DNA of 64,000 bases, from positions 186,001 through 250,000 of the forward strand of contig DATNBU010000029.1 in assembly GCA_035571835.1 (NCBI GenBank), in the 5' to 3' direction. Position numbers and translations under genes: made by a program. Origin of the DNA: Candidatus Limnocylindrales bacterium. GTDB taxonomy: Bacteria > Desulfobacterota > Binatia > UBA1149 > CAITLU01. The notes under the pieces were generated by a model. It worked only from the letters and a program-made list of their open reading frames with translations. It made no database searches and had not been told where the DNA came from. Positions within the stretch are counted from its first letter, which is position 1; each line of letters opens with the position of its first letter. Shown one piece after another: positions 9,490 to 19,078 of this stretch.

Positions 9490-10301
9490 GCGCTGCGGTC
9501 GCCTCCGGTCGTGTTGACGGGCGCCGCGGTGACACTGCCACCAGCCACGTGCTTGCGCGCAAGGTCGATGAACGGCGTGAGCAGGTCGACCGGAATAGGC
9601 AGAACGAGCGTCGAGTGCTGCTCGGACGCGATCTCGACGAGTGCCTGAAGGAACCGCAGCTGGATCGCGATCGGATGCTCTCCCATGATCGCGGCCGCCT
9701 CGGCCAGTCTCCCCGACGCCTGGAACTCGCCTTCGGCGTTGATGATCTTCGCACGCCGGTCGCGTTCGGCTTCCGCCTGCCGGGCCATCGCACGCTGCAT
9801 CTCCTGCGGAAGATCGATCTGCTTGACCTCGATCGCAACGACCTTGATGCCCCACGGCTCGGTCTGTTCGTCGAGGATCGCCTGGATCTGGGTGTTGATC
9901 TTGTCGCGATCCGACAACAGGTGGTCGAGCTCGCCCTGTCCGCAGACGCTCCGCAGTGTGGTCTGCGCGAGCAAGGACGTCGCGTACAGGTAGTTTTCCA
10001 CTTCGATCACGGCGCGGCTCGGCTCGACAACGCGGAAGTACAGGACCGCATCGACCTTGACCGACACGTTGTCGCGCGTGATCACGTCCTGGGCCGGCAC
10101 GTCGATGGTGGTCGTGCGCATGTCGATCCGCACCATCTTCTCGATGGCGGGGATCACGAAGATGATGCCCGGCCCGCGATACGGAACGAGCCGGCCGAGG
10201 CGCAGCACGACGGCTCTCTCGTACTCGCGGATGACCTTGACGCCCGACGCGAGAACAAGCAGCAGCAGGACGACGACGACCAGTCGGTTCATTTCGATCA
10301 T
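9486..10301 (-). CDS. Slipin, stomatin-like SPFH protein
   Basis: Membrane-anchored SPFH protein thought to form oligomeric microdomain scaffolds; the usual partner of NfeD proteases. ATG at 10301 is chosen because it overlaps the stop of the nfeD gene in an ATGA; the frame is open far upstream by chance. The 271 residues have an N-terminal span ([18 protein letters not shown]), then the stomatin core ([40 protein letters not shown]), a coiled coil ([20 protein letters not shown]) and a hydrophobic tail. The pairing strongly suggests a joint membrane quality-control role. Confidence 0.95.
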   Translation of the reverse strand: MIEMNRLVVVVLLLLVLASGVKVIREYERAVVLRLGRLVPYRGPGIIFVIPAIEKMVRIDMRTTTIDVPAQDVITRDNVSVKVDAVLYFRVVEPSRAVIEVENYLYATSLLAQTTLRSVCGQGELDHLLSDRDKINTQIQAILDEQTEPWGIKVVAIEVKQIDLPQEMQRAMARQAEAERDRRAKIINAEGEFQASGRLAEAAAIMGEHPIAIQLRFLQALVEIASEQHSTLVLPIPVDLLTPFIDLARKHVAGGSVTAAPVNTTGGDRSA

Positions 10302-11776
10302 GTTGTCCGTTCCTTCCGCTCCGGCTCTGCCGGCTCTTCGGTCACGACCTGGGCCTGGAGTCCGCGCAGCTTTACGATGCGCACTTTCTGTCCGGCTGTG
10401 ATCGGCGCACTGCTCGCCGCGTTCCAGATCTCGCCGCGCACCTTGATCGTGCCGGTCGGTGCGAGATCGCTCAGCGCGGTGCCGATCTCGCCGATCATGC
10501 CTTCCATGCCGGCCGCCGGCTGCCGCCTGCGATCGGTCATCAGCACCAGCACGATGAGCGCGACGAATGCCGCCAGGGAACCGACGGCTGCGAAAATCAG
10601 CCGGCGGTCCACTTCGAGGCCGGACTCCGGCGTGTACAGGAACAGCGACCCGAGCGCGAGGGCGATGATGCCGCCGACACCGAGAGAGCCGAAGCTCGGA
10701 TAGAACAGCTCGGCGACCAGGAACGCCATTCCCACGAGCATCAGCAGCCCACCCGTCGCGCGGATCGGCAGGATCTGCGCCGCCAGCAGCACGAGCAGCA
10801 GGCAGATCGCACCGGCGACGCCGGGAAGAATGAGACCCGGGTGCGACATCTCGACGTAGATCGACAGCATCGCGACGATCATCAGCAGGTACGCGACGTT
10901 CGGATCGCTCACGAACGCGACGACGCGCTGGCGCAGCGTCATTGCGATGTCGACGACACGCGGCTCGCCGGCGGCATCGAACGCGCCTTCGAAGTCGAGG
11001 GTCTGCCTCTTGCCCAGAACCTCGACTTCGCGCCCTTTCGCCTTGTGCAGGAGCTCGGCAAGGTCGGCGGCGACGAAATCGACGATGCGGTTGGCGACCG
11101 CATCTTTCTCGGTTGCCGTGACGCTTTCGCGAACGGCCTTTTCGGCCCACTCGACGTTGCGCCCGCGACGATCGGCGATGGCCGATCCGAAAGCGGCCGT
11201 GAAGTTCTCGACCTTCTTCGCCATCGTGCCCTTGATGTCTTCGCCTCCGGCGCCGACCGGATGCGCGGCACCGATCGATGTGCCCGGCGCCATCGCAGCG
11301 ATGTGCGCAGCCATCGTCACGAACACGCCGGCCGACGTCGCGCTCGCTCCGCCCGGAGAGACGTACACGAGGACCGGGATCGGCGCCGCGAGCAGGTCCT
11401 GCACGACGAGCTTCGTCGAGTCGAGAAGACCGCCGGGCGTATCGAGGACGATGACCAGCGCTGCGGCGCCTTCGGCGCGCGCGCTTTCGATCGCACCTTC
11501 GAGATAGTCGACCGTGGCCGGCGTGATTGCTCCGCGCACCGTAGCGCGGCGGATGCTCTGCGGCGCAGCGTTGACCGGCTGAGGAACGTTCGCACCGGGC
11601 GGCTGAGAAGCAGTCGCTGCGCCTGGCTGAGAAGTATTCGCGTCAGCCGCCGCGTGCGCGGCCGGAATCGCTCCGGCCGGCTTCTGGTCCGCAGCGTGAC
11701 AATCGACCGGTACGCTTGCCGCAGTGAGCACCGCGCCGGCCAGCACTGCACGCAGCAGCGGCCGGGCGGACTTCAC
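10298..11776 (-). CDS. NfeD family membrane-bound serine protease
   Basis: NfeD1b type: an exported ClpP-like protease domain joined to membrane spans and an OB-fold tail that contacts slipin. The 492 residues start with a signal peptide ([20 protein letters not shown]), then a Pro/Ala/Gln-rich linker to about residue 75. The protease core has [12 protein letters not shown], the nucleophile region [13 protein letters not shown] and [14 protein letters not shown]. Four spans and the OB domain follow ([10 protein letters not shown]). It overlaps udg upstream and slipin downstream by 4 bases each. Confidence 0.95.
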   Translation of the reverse strand: MKSARPLLRAVLAGAVLTAASVPVDCHAADQKPAGAIPAAHAAADANTSQPGAATASQPPGANVPQPVNAAPQSIRRATVRGAITPATVDYLEGAIESARAEGAAALVIVLDTPGGLLDSTKLVVQDLLAAPIPVLVYVSPGGASATSAGVFVTMAAHIAAMAPGTSIGAAHPVGAGGEDIKGTMAKKVENFTAAFGSAIADRRGRNVEWAEKAVRESVTATEKDAVANRIVDFVAADLAELLHKAKGREVEVLGKRQTLDFEGAFDAAGEPRVVDIAMTLRQRVVAFVSDPNVAYLLMIVAMLSIYVEMSHPGLILPGVAGAICLLLVLLAAQILPIRATGGLLMLVGMAFLVAELFYPSFGSLGVGGIIALALGSLFLYTPESGLEVDRRLIFAAVGSLAAFVALIVLVLMTDRRRQPAAGMEGMIGEIGTALSDLAPTGTIKVRGEIWNAASSAPITAGQKVRIVKLRGLQAQVVTEEPAEPERKERTT

Positions 11777-12651
11777 GGCTGTCCTCGCTGCGGCAGCGCG
11801 AGCCCGAGACGGGCCATCACCAGCTTGATGTCATCCCAGACAAGGCGCTTGTCGGACGGATTGCGCAGCAGGTAGGCGGGATGAAACGTCGGCATCAGCG
11901 CAACGCCGCCCACTTCATGCCAGCGTCCGCGCCGGCGCGAGATCGGCGTGCGGTCTCCGAGCAGCGCCTGCGTCGCGAAGTTGCCGAGCGAGACGATGAC
12001 CTCGGGCCGCACGAGCTCGATCTGCCGGCGCAGGAACGGCTCGCACGCGACGATCTCGTCGGGCTCGGGATTACGGTTGTTCGGCGGGCGGCATTTGACG
12101 ACGTTCGCGATGTAGACGTCGTCGCGGCGAAGCCCCATGCCCTTGGTGATGATGTCGTCGAGCAGTCCGCCGGCTTTACCGACGAACGGCTTGCCTGCGC
12201 GATCCTCGTCTTCGCCCGGGCCTTCGCCGACGAACATCAGGCGCGCCGCCGGATCGCCGACGCCGAAAACGATGTTCGTGCGGCCGCGGCAGAGTTTGCA
12301 GCGCTCGCATTCTCCGAGCGCCGCGCGCAGCTCGTCGAGCGTCGTCGCGCTGCGCACGGCAGGCTCGACGAGAAGCTCGGAAAGCTTCGATCCGGACGCA
12401 GCGGGCGCGTCGCCGGCAGTGGAGATGCCCGCTGAAACGGCTGGCTGCACCGCGGGCGCCTGCGGCTCGCCCGTCGGCGGCGTGTATGCCGACGGACGCT
12501 GCGGCGTGCCTGTCCATGGCCGCTCGAGCGTCCCTGCGGATGAACGCTGCGGGTTCGGCGCCGGAGACTGCGATGACGGCACGACCTCGAGACCGAGGGC
12601 GACTTCCCTCTCGAGCCACGCACGGATCTTTCTCGAAGTCTCAGGGTCCAT
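11773..12651 (-). CDS. Family 4 uracil-DNA glycosylase (Fe-S)
   Basis: Removes uracil from DNA in base excision repair. The last ~190 residues are a complete family 4 UDG: CERCKLC gives two cluster cysteines, [17 protein letters not shown] is motif 1, [12 protein letters not shown] and IVACEPFL give the other cysteines, and [10 protein letters not shown] is motif 2. The first ~110 residues are a Pro/Ala/Ser-rich extension of a kind often seen before this domain. It belongs to the overlapping minus-strand run between coaBC and nfeD. Confidence 0.95.
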   Translation of the reverse strand: MDPETSRKIRAWLEREVALGLEVVPSSQSPAPNPQRSSAGTLERPWTGTPQRPSAYTPPTGEPQAPAVQPAVSAGISTAGDAPAASGSKLSELLVEPAVRSATTLDELRAALGECERCKLCRGRTNIVFGVGDPAARLMFVGEGPGEDEDRAGKPFVGKAGGLLDDIITKGMGLRRDDVYIANVVKCRPPNNRNPEPDEIVACEPFLRRQIELVRPEVIVSLGNFATQALLGDRTPISRRRGRWHEVGGVALMPTFHPAYLLRNPSDKRLVWDDIKLVMARLGLALPQRGQP

Positions 12652-12693
12652 CAGGCAAGACTACCACGCCGGAGCGGGCCGGCGCACGATCGA

Positions 12694-13896
12694 TCAGGCG
12701 AGCGGAAGCGTCGCGACGCGGTCGAGGATCATGTCGGCGAGCCGGTCCTTGCTGACGAGCCCGGTGTCGATCTGTCCCCCCGCATCGACGAGCACGGCCG
12801 CATTGGTTTCGGTCTCGAAACCCGCGCCCGTCCGGGTCACGTCGTTTCCGACGATCAGGTGTACGCGCTTGCGCTCGAGCTTGGCGCGCGCGTTCTCGAC
12901 CATGTTCTGGGTTTCGGCGGCAAAACCGACGACGATGCGTTTGCCGGGAAGGCGGCCGAGCGCCGCAAGGATGTCGTCGTTCTCGGCAAGCTCGAGCGTT
13001 GCCGGCCTGCCGTTCTGTTTCTTGATCTTCTCGGGCGCAGCTTCCCTCGGCCGGTAGTCGGCGACCGCCGCAACCATGACGACGGCATTGCTGTCCGGTG
13101 CATGGGCGAGCATCGCGTCGTACATTTCCTTCGCGCTCGTCACGTCGACGCGCGTGACTCCGCGCGGAGTCGCAAGCGAAGTCGGACCGGAAACCAGCGT
13201 AACATCGGCGCCGCGGCGCCACGCCGCGGCCGCAACCGCGTAGCCCATGCGGCCGCTCGAGCGATTGGTGAGGTAGCGCACCGGATCGAGCGCTTCGCGC
13301 GTGGGTCCCGCGGAGACCAGGATCCGCTTGCCGGAAAAATCCTTCGGCGACAGCGCGGCGCGAACCTCGGCGACCAGTGCCTCGGCATCCGGAAGCCGCC
13401 CGGCGCCTTCGTAGCCGCACGCGAGCTCGCCGCTGTCGCTCTCGACGATCCGGTAGCCGAACGACGCGAGCATCGCGAGATTCCTCGCCACCGCAGGATG
13501 ACCGAGCATGTTGGTGTTCATCGACGGCGCGACGACGACGGGACAACGCGCAACCAGCAGCGCGGCGGCGACGATGTCGTCGGCCATTCCGCTCGCGAGG
13601 CGCGAGATGAGGTTTGCGGTCGCCGGCGCGACCAGCACGACGTCGGCCTCGTCGGCGATGCGGATGTGACCGATCGCCGCGTCTTCGCGCGCATCGAGCA
13701 GCTCGAGCGCCACGGGATGGTGCGACAGCGTCTGCAGCACCAGCGGAGAGACGAACTCGCGGGCCGCGCGCGTCATTGCAACCTGCACGTCGGCGCCTTC
13801 GGCCGCGAGGCGCCGGACGAGCTCGGGACACTTGTAGGCGGCGATCCCGCCCCCGATGCACAGAAGCACTCTTTTGCCGTCGAGCGCGCGCATCAT
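12694..13896 (-). CDS. coaBC: Bifunctional CoaBC (phosphopantothenoylcysteine synthetase/decarboxylase)
   Basis: Joins phosphopantothenate with cysteine (CoaB) and decarboxylates the product (CoaC) in coenzyme A synthesis. The 400 residues hold an N-terminal flavoprotein domain: GGGIAAYKCPELVRRL, the PASANT-like APATANLISRLASGMADD, SMNTNMLGHPA and ACGYEGAGRLPD with the catalytic Cys. The C-terminal CoaB domain has SAGPTREALDPVRYLTNRSS and VVGFAAET. ATGATG at 13896 is preceded by a short tandem repeat. CoA supply fits the many acyl-CoA enzymes in the window. Confidence 0.97.
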   Translation of the reverse strand: MMRALDGKRVLLCIGGGIAAYKCPELVRRLAAEGADVQVAMTRAAREFVSPLVLQTLSHHPVALELLDAREDAAIGHIRIADEADVVLVAPATANLISRLASGMADDIVAAALLVARCPVVVAPSMNTNMLGHPAVARNLAMLASFGYRIVESDSGELACGYEGAGRLPDAEALVAEVRAALSPKDFSGKRILVSAGPTREALDPVRYLTNRSSGRMGYAVAAAAWRRGADVTLVSGPTSLATPRGVTRVDVTSAKEMYDAMLAHAPDSNAVVMVAAVADYRPREAAPEKIKKQNGRPATLELAENDDILAALGRLPGKRIVVGFAAETQNMVENARAKLERKRVHLIVGNDVTRTGAGFETETNAAVLVDAGGQIDTGLVSKDRLADMILDRVATLPLA

Positions 13897-13940
13897 GCTC
13901 GTCTGCTCATCCTGCTCACCATGCTCACCATGCTCGTCAT
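13897..13940. repeat. 8-9 bp tandem repeat at the coaBC 5' junction
   Basis: Five imperfect units of GCTC(A/G)(C/T)CAT (the first two units are GCTCGTCT and GCTCATCCT) fill the whole gap between the stop of the flippase-like gene and the coaBC start, and overlap that stop. On the transcribed strand it reads as repeats of ATGGTGAGC, each containing an ATG. Unit number could vary by slippage. Confidence 0.8.
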
Positions 13941-14977
13941 GGTCCCGGGATCGGATCGGCTTCGGCTGCTTCGGCGGATTCCTCGTTGAGACTGGCGAGG
14001 TCGCGCAGGCTCAGGCCTTCGCGCGCGAGGAAGACGACGCCGAGCAGCACCTGCGTGAAGAACTGCGTCGTGTGCACGAGAATCGAATAGCCGATCGCCG
14101 TCGAGCCGTCGACGCCGTGGATCTGCTCGAGCGCGACCTTGCAGCCCCACTCGAACTGGCCGACGAACGCCGGCGCCGACGGGAATGCGACTGCGAGCGC
14201 AACGATCGTCGATACGGTGATCCCGCCGCCGATGAACGGGATGTCGATGCCGGTCGCGCGAAACCCGATCGCGAATGAGATCGCGATCGAAAACCAGATC
14301 CACATCGACCATGCGAACAGGCGCACGAGAAGCACCGGCTCGGCGATCGGTGCCATTCCGTCGACGAATTCGTGCTCGAGGCGCAGCAGCACCGGACCGA
14401 CCTTCGGAATGCGCCTCCAGAGATGATCGAGCTTCGGAAGAACGGTCTTGCGGCGAACGACGACGCCAATGGCGCCCGCAAACGTGACGATCGCAAGGAC
14501 GGCGGCAGCCTGCGCGGATCTGCGGATCTCCGGCGGCACGTCGGCCGCCATCACGATGCCGAGCCCGAAGATCGCCAGCGCAAGCAGATCGAGCACGCGC
14601 TCGACCACCGACGTGGCGAACGTCGAAGCCACCGGCAATCCCGCACCGCGCGCGGCCAGCAGCGGTCGTGCGATGTCGCCGACGCGAAACGGAAGAACCA
14701 TGTTGGCCATGAAGCCGATCGCCGACGCCGAATAGATCGGCATCATCGGCACGCTGCGCCGGTTGGTTCGTTCGATGAGAATCTTCCAGCGCTGGCAGCG
14801 CGCGTACAGGTTGTACGCGCCGAACGGGACCATCAGTGCGACGTATCGGTAGTCGGCGTCTGCCAGGCGCTCGCGAATCGCGCCCCAGTCCTCGCCGCGA
14901 AACGCGAGCCAGAGGAACAGGCCGGAAAGTCCAAGGCCTGCGCCGAACTGCAGCGCTCTACGGCCATTGGCTGGCAT
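13937..14977 (-). CDS. Lysylphosphatidylglycerol synthase TM-region/flippase-like membrane protein
   Basis: A 346-residue polytopic protein of the LPG_synthase_TM (UPF0104) family, whose members move or flip lipids or lipid-linked intermediates. Recognisable patterns: GLGLSGLFLWLAFRGEDW at the N-terminus, SASAIGFMANMVLPFRVGD, then ARPLLAARGAGLPVASTFAT and SVVERVLDLLALAIFGLG. There is no soluble lysyltransferase domain, so aminoacyl-lipid synthesis is not implied. It sits 24 bases after the ferredoxin gene and just before coaBC in the same run. Substrate unknown. Confidence 0.88.
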   Translation of the reverse strand: MPANGRRALQFGAGLGLSGLFLWLAFRGEDWGAIRERLADADYRYVALMVPFGAYNLYARCQRWKILIERTNRRSVPMMPIYSASAIGFMANMVLPFRVGDIARPLLAARGAGLPVASTFATSVVERVLDLLALAIFGLGIVMAADVPPEIRRSAQAAAVLAIVTFAGAIGVVVRRKTVLPKLDHLWRRIPKVGPVLLRLEHEFVDGMAPIAEPVLLVRLFAWSMWIWFSIAISFAIGFRATGIDIPFIGGGITVSTIVALAVAFPSAPAFVGQFEWGCKVALEQIHGVDGSTAIGYSILVHTTQFFTQVLLGVVFLAREGLSLRDLASLNEESAEAAEADPIPGP

Positions 14978-15001
14978 CGGCCGTGGATCCGGGGCTCCGC
15001 C

Positions 15002-15337
15002 TCAGCGGCGGAAGCGTGACGGAGGAGGTTCCGGGATCTGGACGTCGGCGTGGAGCGCCTTGGCCCGCTCGAGCAGCACGTCCTCGGTTTCCGGGATCTG
15101 CGGGTTCGGCACGCAGCAGTCGACCGGACAGACCGCCGCGCACTGCTCCTGATCGAAGAAGCCCACGCACTCGGTGCATTTCTGGGGGACGATGTAGTAA
15201 ATGTCCTCCGTGATCGCGTCGTGCATCGAGCCATCGGCCGCCTCCCACTGAACGCCGCCCTCGTAGATGGCGGTGTTCGGGCATTCGGGCTCGCAGGCTC
15301 CGCAGTTGATGCATTCTTCTGTGATCATCGTGGCCAT
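15002..15337 (-). CDS. 2[4Fe-4S] ferredoxin, YfhL type
   Basis: Small electron carrier of 111 residues. The first cluster motif is CINCGACEPEC near residue 9. The second is expanded (CTEC, then eight residues, then CAAVCPVDC), as in YfhL/Allochromatium-type ferredoxins. The C-terminal tail is Pro/Arg-rich. It is the first gene of the long minus-strand run and faces the polyprenyl synthase. Possible clients nearby are the Fe-S enzymes QueG, NadA and UDG, but no partner is proven. Confidence 0.93.
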   Translation of the reverse strand: MATMITEECINCGACEPECPNTAIYEGGVQWEAADGSMHDAITEDIYYIVPQKCTECVGFFDQEQCAAVCPVDCCVPNPQIPETEDVLLERAKALHADVQIPEPPPSRFRR

Positions 15338-15495
15338 ACCACGTCTCTCCTGAAACGACGCAGCGGGCAGCTGGCGTCGGCGAACAAAGTGCGCGGATCG
15401 TTACACGGGCTCCGAACGTAGTAAAGCTTCGTGAGGGCCGACATGGGCGTTCTCGTTTCGCTTTCCGACGGGCATATGGTCCAAGCCCCGGCGCC
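15338..15495. promoter_or_regulatory. Divergent intergenic region, ferredoxin run and polyprenyl synthase
   Basis: 158 bases separate the ferredoxin start (minus) from the polyprenyl synthase GTG (plus), and each direction must be promoted from here. I see no clear -35/-10 pair or operator. The ferredoxin ribosome binding site (AGGAGAG on the minus strand) lies at about 15346-15352. Confidence 0.4.
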
Positions 15496-16503
15496 GTGAC
15501 CTCGCCTTCGATTGCCTCTGCTGCCGGCTCCATCAGCGGTTCCCTCTCCAGTTCTTCGGGCCCGCTGCGCCTGATCGATCAGGACCTGGTCCGAGTCGAG
15601 CAGCGTGTGGCCGAAATGATCGCGGCGCGCGAATCCCGCCTCACCGAAATCGCCGATTACCTGATCAATGCCGGAGGCAAGCGAGTGCGCCCGGCCGTGG
15701 CGCTGCTGCTCTTCCGGGCGTGCGGCGGCACCGATCCGACCGACATGATCGACCTTTCGGTCTCGCTCGAGCTCATCCATACCGCCACGCTTCTGCACGA
15801 CGACATCATCGACTCGAATGACGTTCGCCGCGGGAAGGATGCGGCGCCGAAGCGCTTCGGGATCGCCGATACGCTGGTGACCGGCGACTTCCTTTTCTCG
15901 CGCGCATTCCAGGTGTGCGGGCGCTTCGAAGAGAGCGTCGTCAACTGGGCCGCGGACGCGTGCGTCGAGCTGACCGAAGGCGAGATCATGCAGGGTCGCT
16001 TCCGGCGAAACCCGTCGGTCACGTTCGAGGACTATCTCGAGATCATCGCGCGCAAGACCGCTTCGCTGTTTGCGGTGGGCACGCGCATCGCCGGACACCT
16101 CGCCGGGTTCTCGCCGGCGCGCGTCGAAGAGATGTACGGATGCGGGCGCGAGATCGGCATTGCGTTCCAGATGATCGACGACGTGCTCGACATCGAGGGA
16201 GACGAGAGCCGCATCGGCAAGCGCATCGGCACCGATCTCGTCGACGGAAACCCGTCGCTTCCGATCGTCTGGGGCCTCGGCATGCCGTCGGTCCGAAAAG
16301 CATTCCTGGAAGAGAACGTCGACGCCGGCGTGATCGCTGCTGCGATCGGCGAGATCCGGGGCTCGGGAATCCTCGAGCGCGTTCGCGAGCTCGCCGTCGA
16401 GCACGCGAAGTCGGCGGTCAAGGTCGTCGATTCACTCCCCGCTTCCGAGTGCCGCGACGGGATCCGAACGCTGATCGAGAACCTCGTCTCGCGCGACCTC
16501 TGA
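15496..16503 (+). CDS. ispB: Polyprenyl diphosphate synthase (octaprenyl type)
   Basis: Long-chain trans-isoprenyl diphosphate synthase supplying the quinone side chain. The 335 residues have the first Asp-rich motif LLHDDIIDSNDVRRG, the second QMIDDVLDIEGD, NAGGKRVRPAVALLLF and GKRIGTDLVDG. The residues before the first motif are small (HTATL), the pattern of long-chain enzymes. Start is GTG at 15496. Chain length (C40 to C50) cannot be read from the sequence. Confidence 0.93.
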   Translation: MTSPSIASAAGSISGSLSSSSGPLRLIDQDLVRVEQRVAEMIAARESRLTEIADYLINAGGKRVRPAVALLLFRACGGTDPTDMIDLSVSLELIHTATLLHDDIIDSNDVRRGKDAAPKRFGIADTLVTGDFLFSRAFQVCGRFEESVVNWAADACVELTEGEIMQGRFRRNPSVTFEDYLEIIARKTASLFAVGTRIAGHLAGFSPARVEEMYGCGREIGIAFQMIDDVLDIEGDESRIGKRIGTDLVDGNPSLPIVWGLGMPSVRKAFLEENVDAGVIAAAIGEIRGSGILERVRELAVEHAKSAVKVVDSLPASECRDGIRTLIENLVSRDL

Positions 16504-16575
16504 TCTCTGTCTTCGAAGAGGATGGACCCGCCCCGGCGGAGCCGGCTTCGCAGCGATGTGCGCGCCGGCGCGAGC

Positions 16576-16824
16576 TCAGTTCAGTCGTGCCGGAGACGGA
16601 CGGTTGGCGTCCCAGATGGCACGGATCAGGCGCTCGGCGCCGGTGAATTCGCGGTTCATCGAAACCAGCGCGTCGAGCGTGGAGACCAGCTCCCTGCGAT
16701 CGTCGCCGACTGCGCAGCTCGGATCACAAAGCTTCGACAGGCGCTGCGCTGCGGTCAGCAGATCGTCCGATGCGTGGCGAAGGTGGACGGCCAGGTCGAG
16801 AAGGCTCTTTTCGTCGATGATCAT
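16576..16824 (-). CDS. Small helical protein of unknown function
   Basis: 82 residues starting MIIDEKSLLDLAVHLR. The ATG at 16824 is favoured by AAAGGGG at good spacing on the minus strand; the open frame continues upstream but without family character. The sequence is mostly helix-forming, with one CDPSC pair around residue 37 that could be a turn or disulfide. It lies 232 bases downstream of the DamX-like gene on the same strand. I do not recognise a family. Confidence 0.55.
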   Translation of the reverse strand: MIIDEKSLLDLAVHLRHASDDLLTAAQRLSKLCDPSCAVGDDRRELVSTLDALVSMNREFTGAERLIRAIWDANRPSPARLN

Positions 16825-17056
16825 TCCGTTGCCCCTTTGCGCCTTGCGGCGACGGGGCAATACGGAGCAAGGCTCAGGCCACCAGCGGCCGGCCGGCATC
16901 AACGGCACGTTCAGCCGTCGAATGCCTTGAATCCAAAGGAGTTCCTGCGCGTGAAGTCGTCCGCATCGGACGGCAGCATGGGATACGCGAACCCTGAACC
17001 GCACGCAGCCGTGCACGTTCGTTCAAAAACGCGCAGGCGCGGTTCCTCGGACGCTT

Positions 17057-18982
17057 TCAGAACGACGCCGTCCGAATGAACGTCGTGTACCCCGCGCGCT
17101 TGAGGGCCGCCTCGTGGGCCGTCGCCTCGTGCCGGTTCGCAAACGAGCCGCTCATCACGCGATAGAGGCCTCCTTCTTGAAGGATCCGGGTGGGCTTGCC
17201 GCGAAGCTTGGTCACCATCTCCTCGGCATTGCTGCGCGTCTTGAACGCTCCGAGCTGGACCGTAAAGACCGCGGGCGTCGCTTTCGCGGTTGCGGTCTTC
17301 GCACTGGCTACTGCAGGAAGCTGCTTCGGCGCGGAAGCAGTGGCGACGGTCTTGCCCGCGTCTTTCGCGGACGCGCCTGCCGACTTTTCCTTCGCATCAA
17401 CGGCGCGACTCGCTGCGCGCGCCGGATCGAGCTGAGGTCCTGTCGCAGCCTGCGCAGTCGCGTCGCGCCCGTAGTCAGCAACGGTCGCATGCGACTCGGC
17501 CACGGGTGCCGCGGCGCTCGCGGCCTTCGCTGTGACTGCGGCCGGTGCCGGCGGCGGCTGCTGGCGCCATGCGACGACCTGGGCATCGGCGTCGGCTTCC
17601 TCGATCGTCGACGCGAGACGCAGGATCTGTTCGGGTTTCGTAGACAGCGGCTCGGCGAACAGCTTGGCGTCACGGCCATGACGCGATTCGGATGCCGGCG
17701 AAGGAAGATGGTTGGCGGCCCAGACAAGCCCGAGACACGCCGCAAGGCTCAGCACGGCCCTGCCCGCCATCTGTTTTCGTGCGGCCGGCTTCTGCTTCGC
17801 AGCCCGCGCGCCTGCAGCGGCACGCCCGGCGAAGATCGCTTCGTAGCTCGCATCGTCGTCCAGCGCGCGGTCTTGCCCGAGACGATGCGGAGCCGTATCC
17901 CACGACAGCGCGGACGCTTCGGGCAACTCGTCGTCCTCTGCTTCGGCCTCGGTCTGCCACAGCTCGTCGGCGTCTTCGTCCTGATCGCCGACTTCGCCCC
18001 ACTCGACGGTCTCTTCGTCTTCGTCGTCGGTCCATTCGTCGACGGCTTCGGAAGCATCGGCACGAACATCGTCGGAAATCCGGAAATTGATCGGCTGCTG
18101 ACGGTTGGCCATGGATCGATCCTCCTCGGCGATTGCTCTCGGCATCACCGCCATCACATCTTCCGCAACGATGCGCTTCGAGCCTCTTTTTGCGGCGCGG
18201 CGCAGCGCTCCGCCGGCAACTTCCTCGAGGGCCATCAGGCGACCTTCGGACCTGCGCACGATCTCATCGATCGCGTCGTCGGTGAAAAGAGCTGCGAGCT
18301 CGCCGCCACAGATCGCGATGCGGCGTTCCAGATAACGCACGCTCTCGCGCACGGTCAGCGTCTCGAGGCGGCAGATCTGCAGCAGGTGTGCGCCGAGCGC
18401 ATCGTCGCCGCCGGCTTCGATGTGTTCGAGAAGTCGCGGGCGGCCGAACAGGAAAATGTGAAGTCGAAGCGGATCCTCCTCGCCAAACAGCTTGACGAGA
18501 TCCGAAAGAGTCTGCGGCGACAGGCGATGCGCATCGTCGATGACGATCGCCGTGGTGCTGCCGGCGCGGCCACGACGCTCGGCATTCGCGTGCAGCGCGC
18601 GCACCCAGTCTTCGTCGATCGCGAAGTCGAAGTCCGACGGATCGATCTGCATGAGCGCATCGCGAGCGATCGCCGACACCGACGAAGTCGGCTGAACGAG
18701 AAGCGCGACACGCGCGACCGCGCCGAGCCTTCGCGCGAACGAAGCCGCAGCCAGCGATTTGCCGGCGCCGCGCTCGCCGACGAGCACGCCGACGCCGCGC
18801 GGTGCACTCAGTCCCGATTGAAGCTCGGACAGCACCGCAGCCATCGCATTCGGCAGGCAGCCGTCATCGAGCTCGGCAGAACGCTGAAAAGGATTTCGAA
18901 GCAGACCGAAAGGACCCGTCTCCACCACCACACCTCCACCACTTCTGCGACCCTCGTGGGCCGAGTCACGCGGCCCGGTCAC
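17057..18982 (-). CDS. AAA ATPase with SPOR domain, DamX-like
   Basis: A 641-residue protein. Residues ~25-280 form an ExeA/GspA-like AAA domain: FGLLRNPFQRS, Walker A VGERGAGKSLAAASF, Walker B TTAIVIDDAHRLS and sensor FGRPRLLEHIE. A very acidic linker (DEWTDDEDEETVEWGE, ~310-350) precedes a single span near residue 420 (LSLAACLGLVWAANHL). An Ala/Pro-rich stretch then leads to a C-terminal SPOR domain (FTVQLGAFKTRSNAEEM) that should bind denuded septal peptidoglycan. This is the architecture of DamX-type division proteins. The start is GTG at 18982, or one of three consecutive GTG codons about 50 bases inside. Confidence 0.88.
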   Translation of the reverse strand: MTGPRDSAHEGRRSGGGVVVETGPFGLLRNPFQRSAELDDGCLPNAMAAVLSELQSGLSAPRGVGVLVGERGAGKSLAAASFARRLGAVARVALLVQPTSSVSAIARDALMQIDPSDFDFAIDEDWVRALHANAERRGRAGSTTAIVIDDAHRLSPQTLSDLVKLFGEEDPLRLHIFLFGRPRLLEHIEAGGDDALGAHLLQICRLETLTVRESVRYLERRIAICGGELAALFTDDAIDEIVRRSEGRLMALEEVAGGALRRAAKRGSKRIVAEDVMAVMPRAIAEEDRSMANRQQPINFRISDDVRADASEAVDEWTDDEDEETVEWGEVGDQDEDADELWQTEAEAEDDELPEASALSWDTAPHRLGQDRALDDDASYEAIFAGRAAAGARAAKQKPAARKQMAGRAVLSLAACLGLVWAANHLPSPASESRHGRDAKLFAEPLSTKPEQILRLASTIEEADADAQVVAWRQQPPPAPAAVTAKAASAAAPVAESHATVADYGRDATAQAATGPQLDPARAASRAVDAKEKSAGASAKDAGKTVATASAPKQLPAVASAKTATAKATPAVFTVQLGAFKTRSNAEEMVTKLRGKPTRILQEGGLYRVMSGSFANRHEATAHEAALKRAGYTTFIRTASF

Positions 18983-19078
18983 GAGCGCGCGAAAGACAAA
19001 GGTAGCATACGAAGCCCGGCGTGCAACGAAATCGCCGCCGATTGGTCTCCGGCCTCGTTTTTCGAGAGCGCGGCCGCG

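Noticed and set aside
16522-17079. 185-codon plus-strand frame over the small protein gene
   Set aside because: It starts without a ribosome binding site, has no family features and is antisense to two better candidates.
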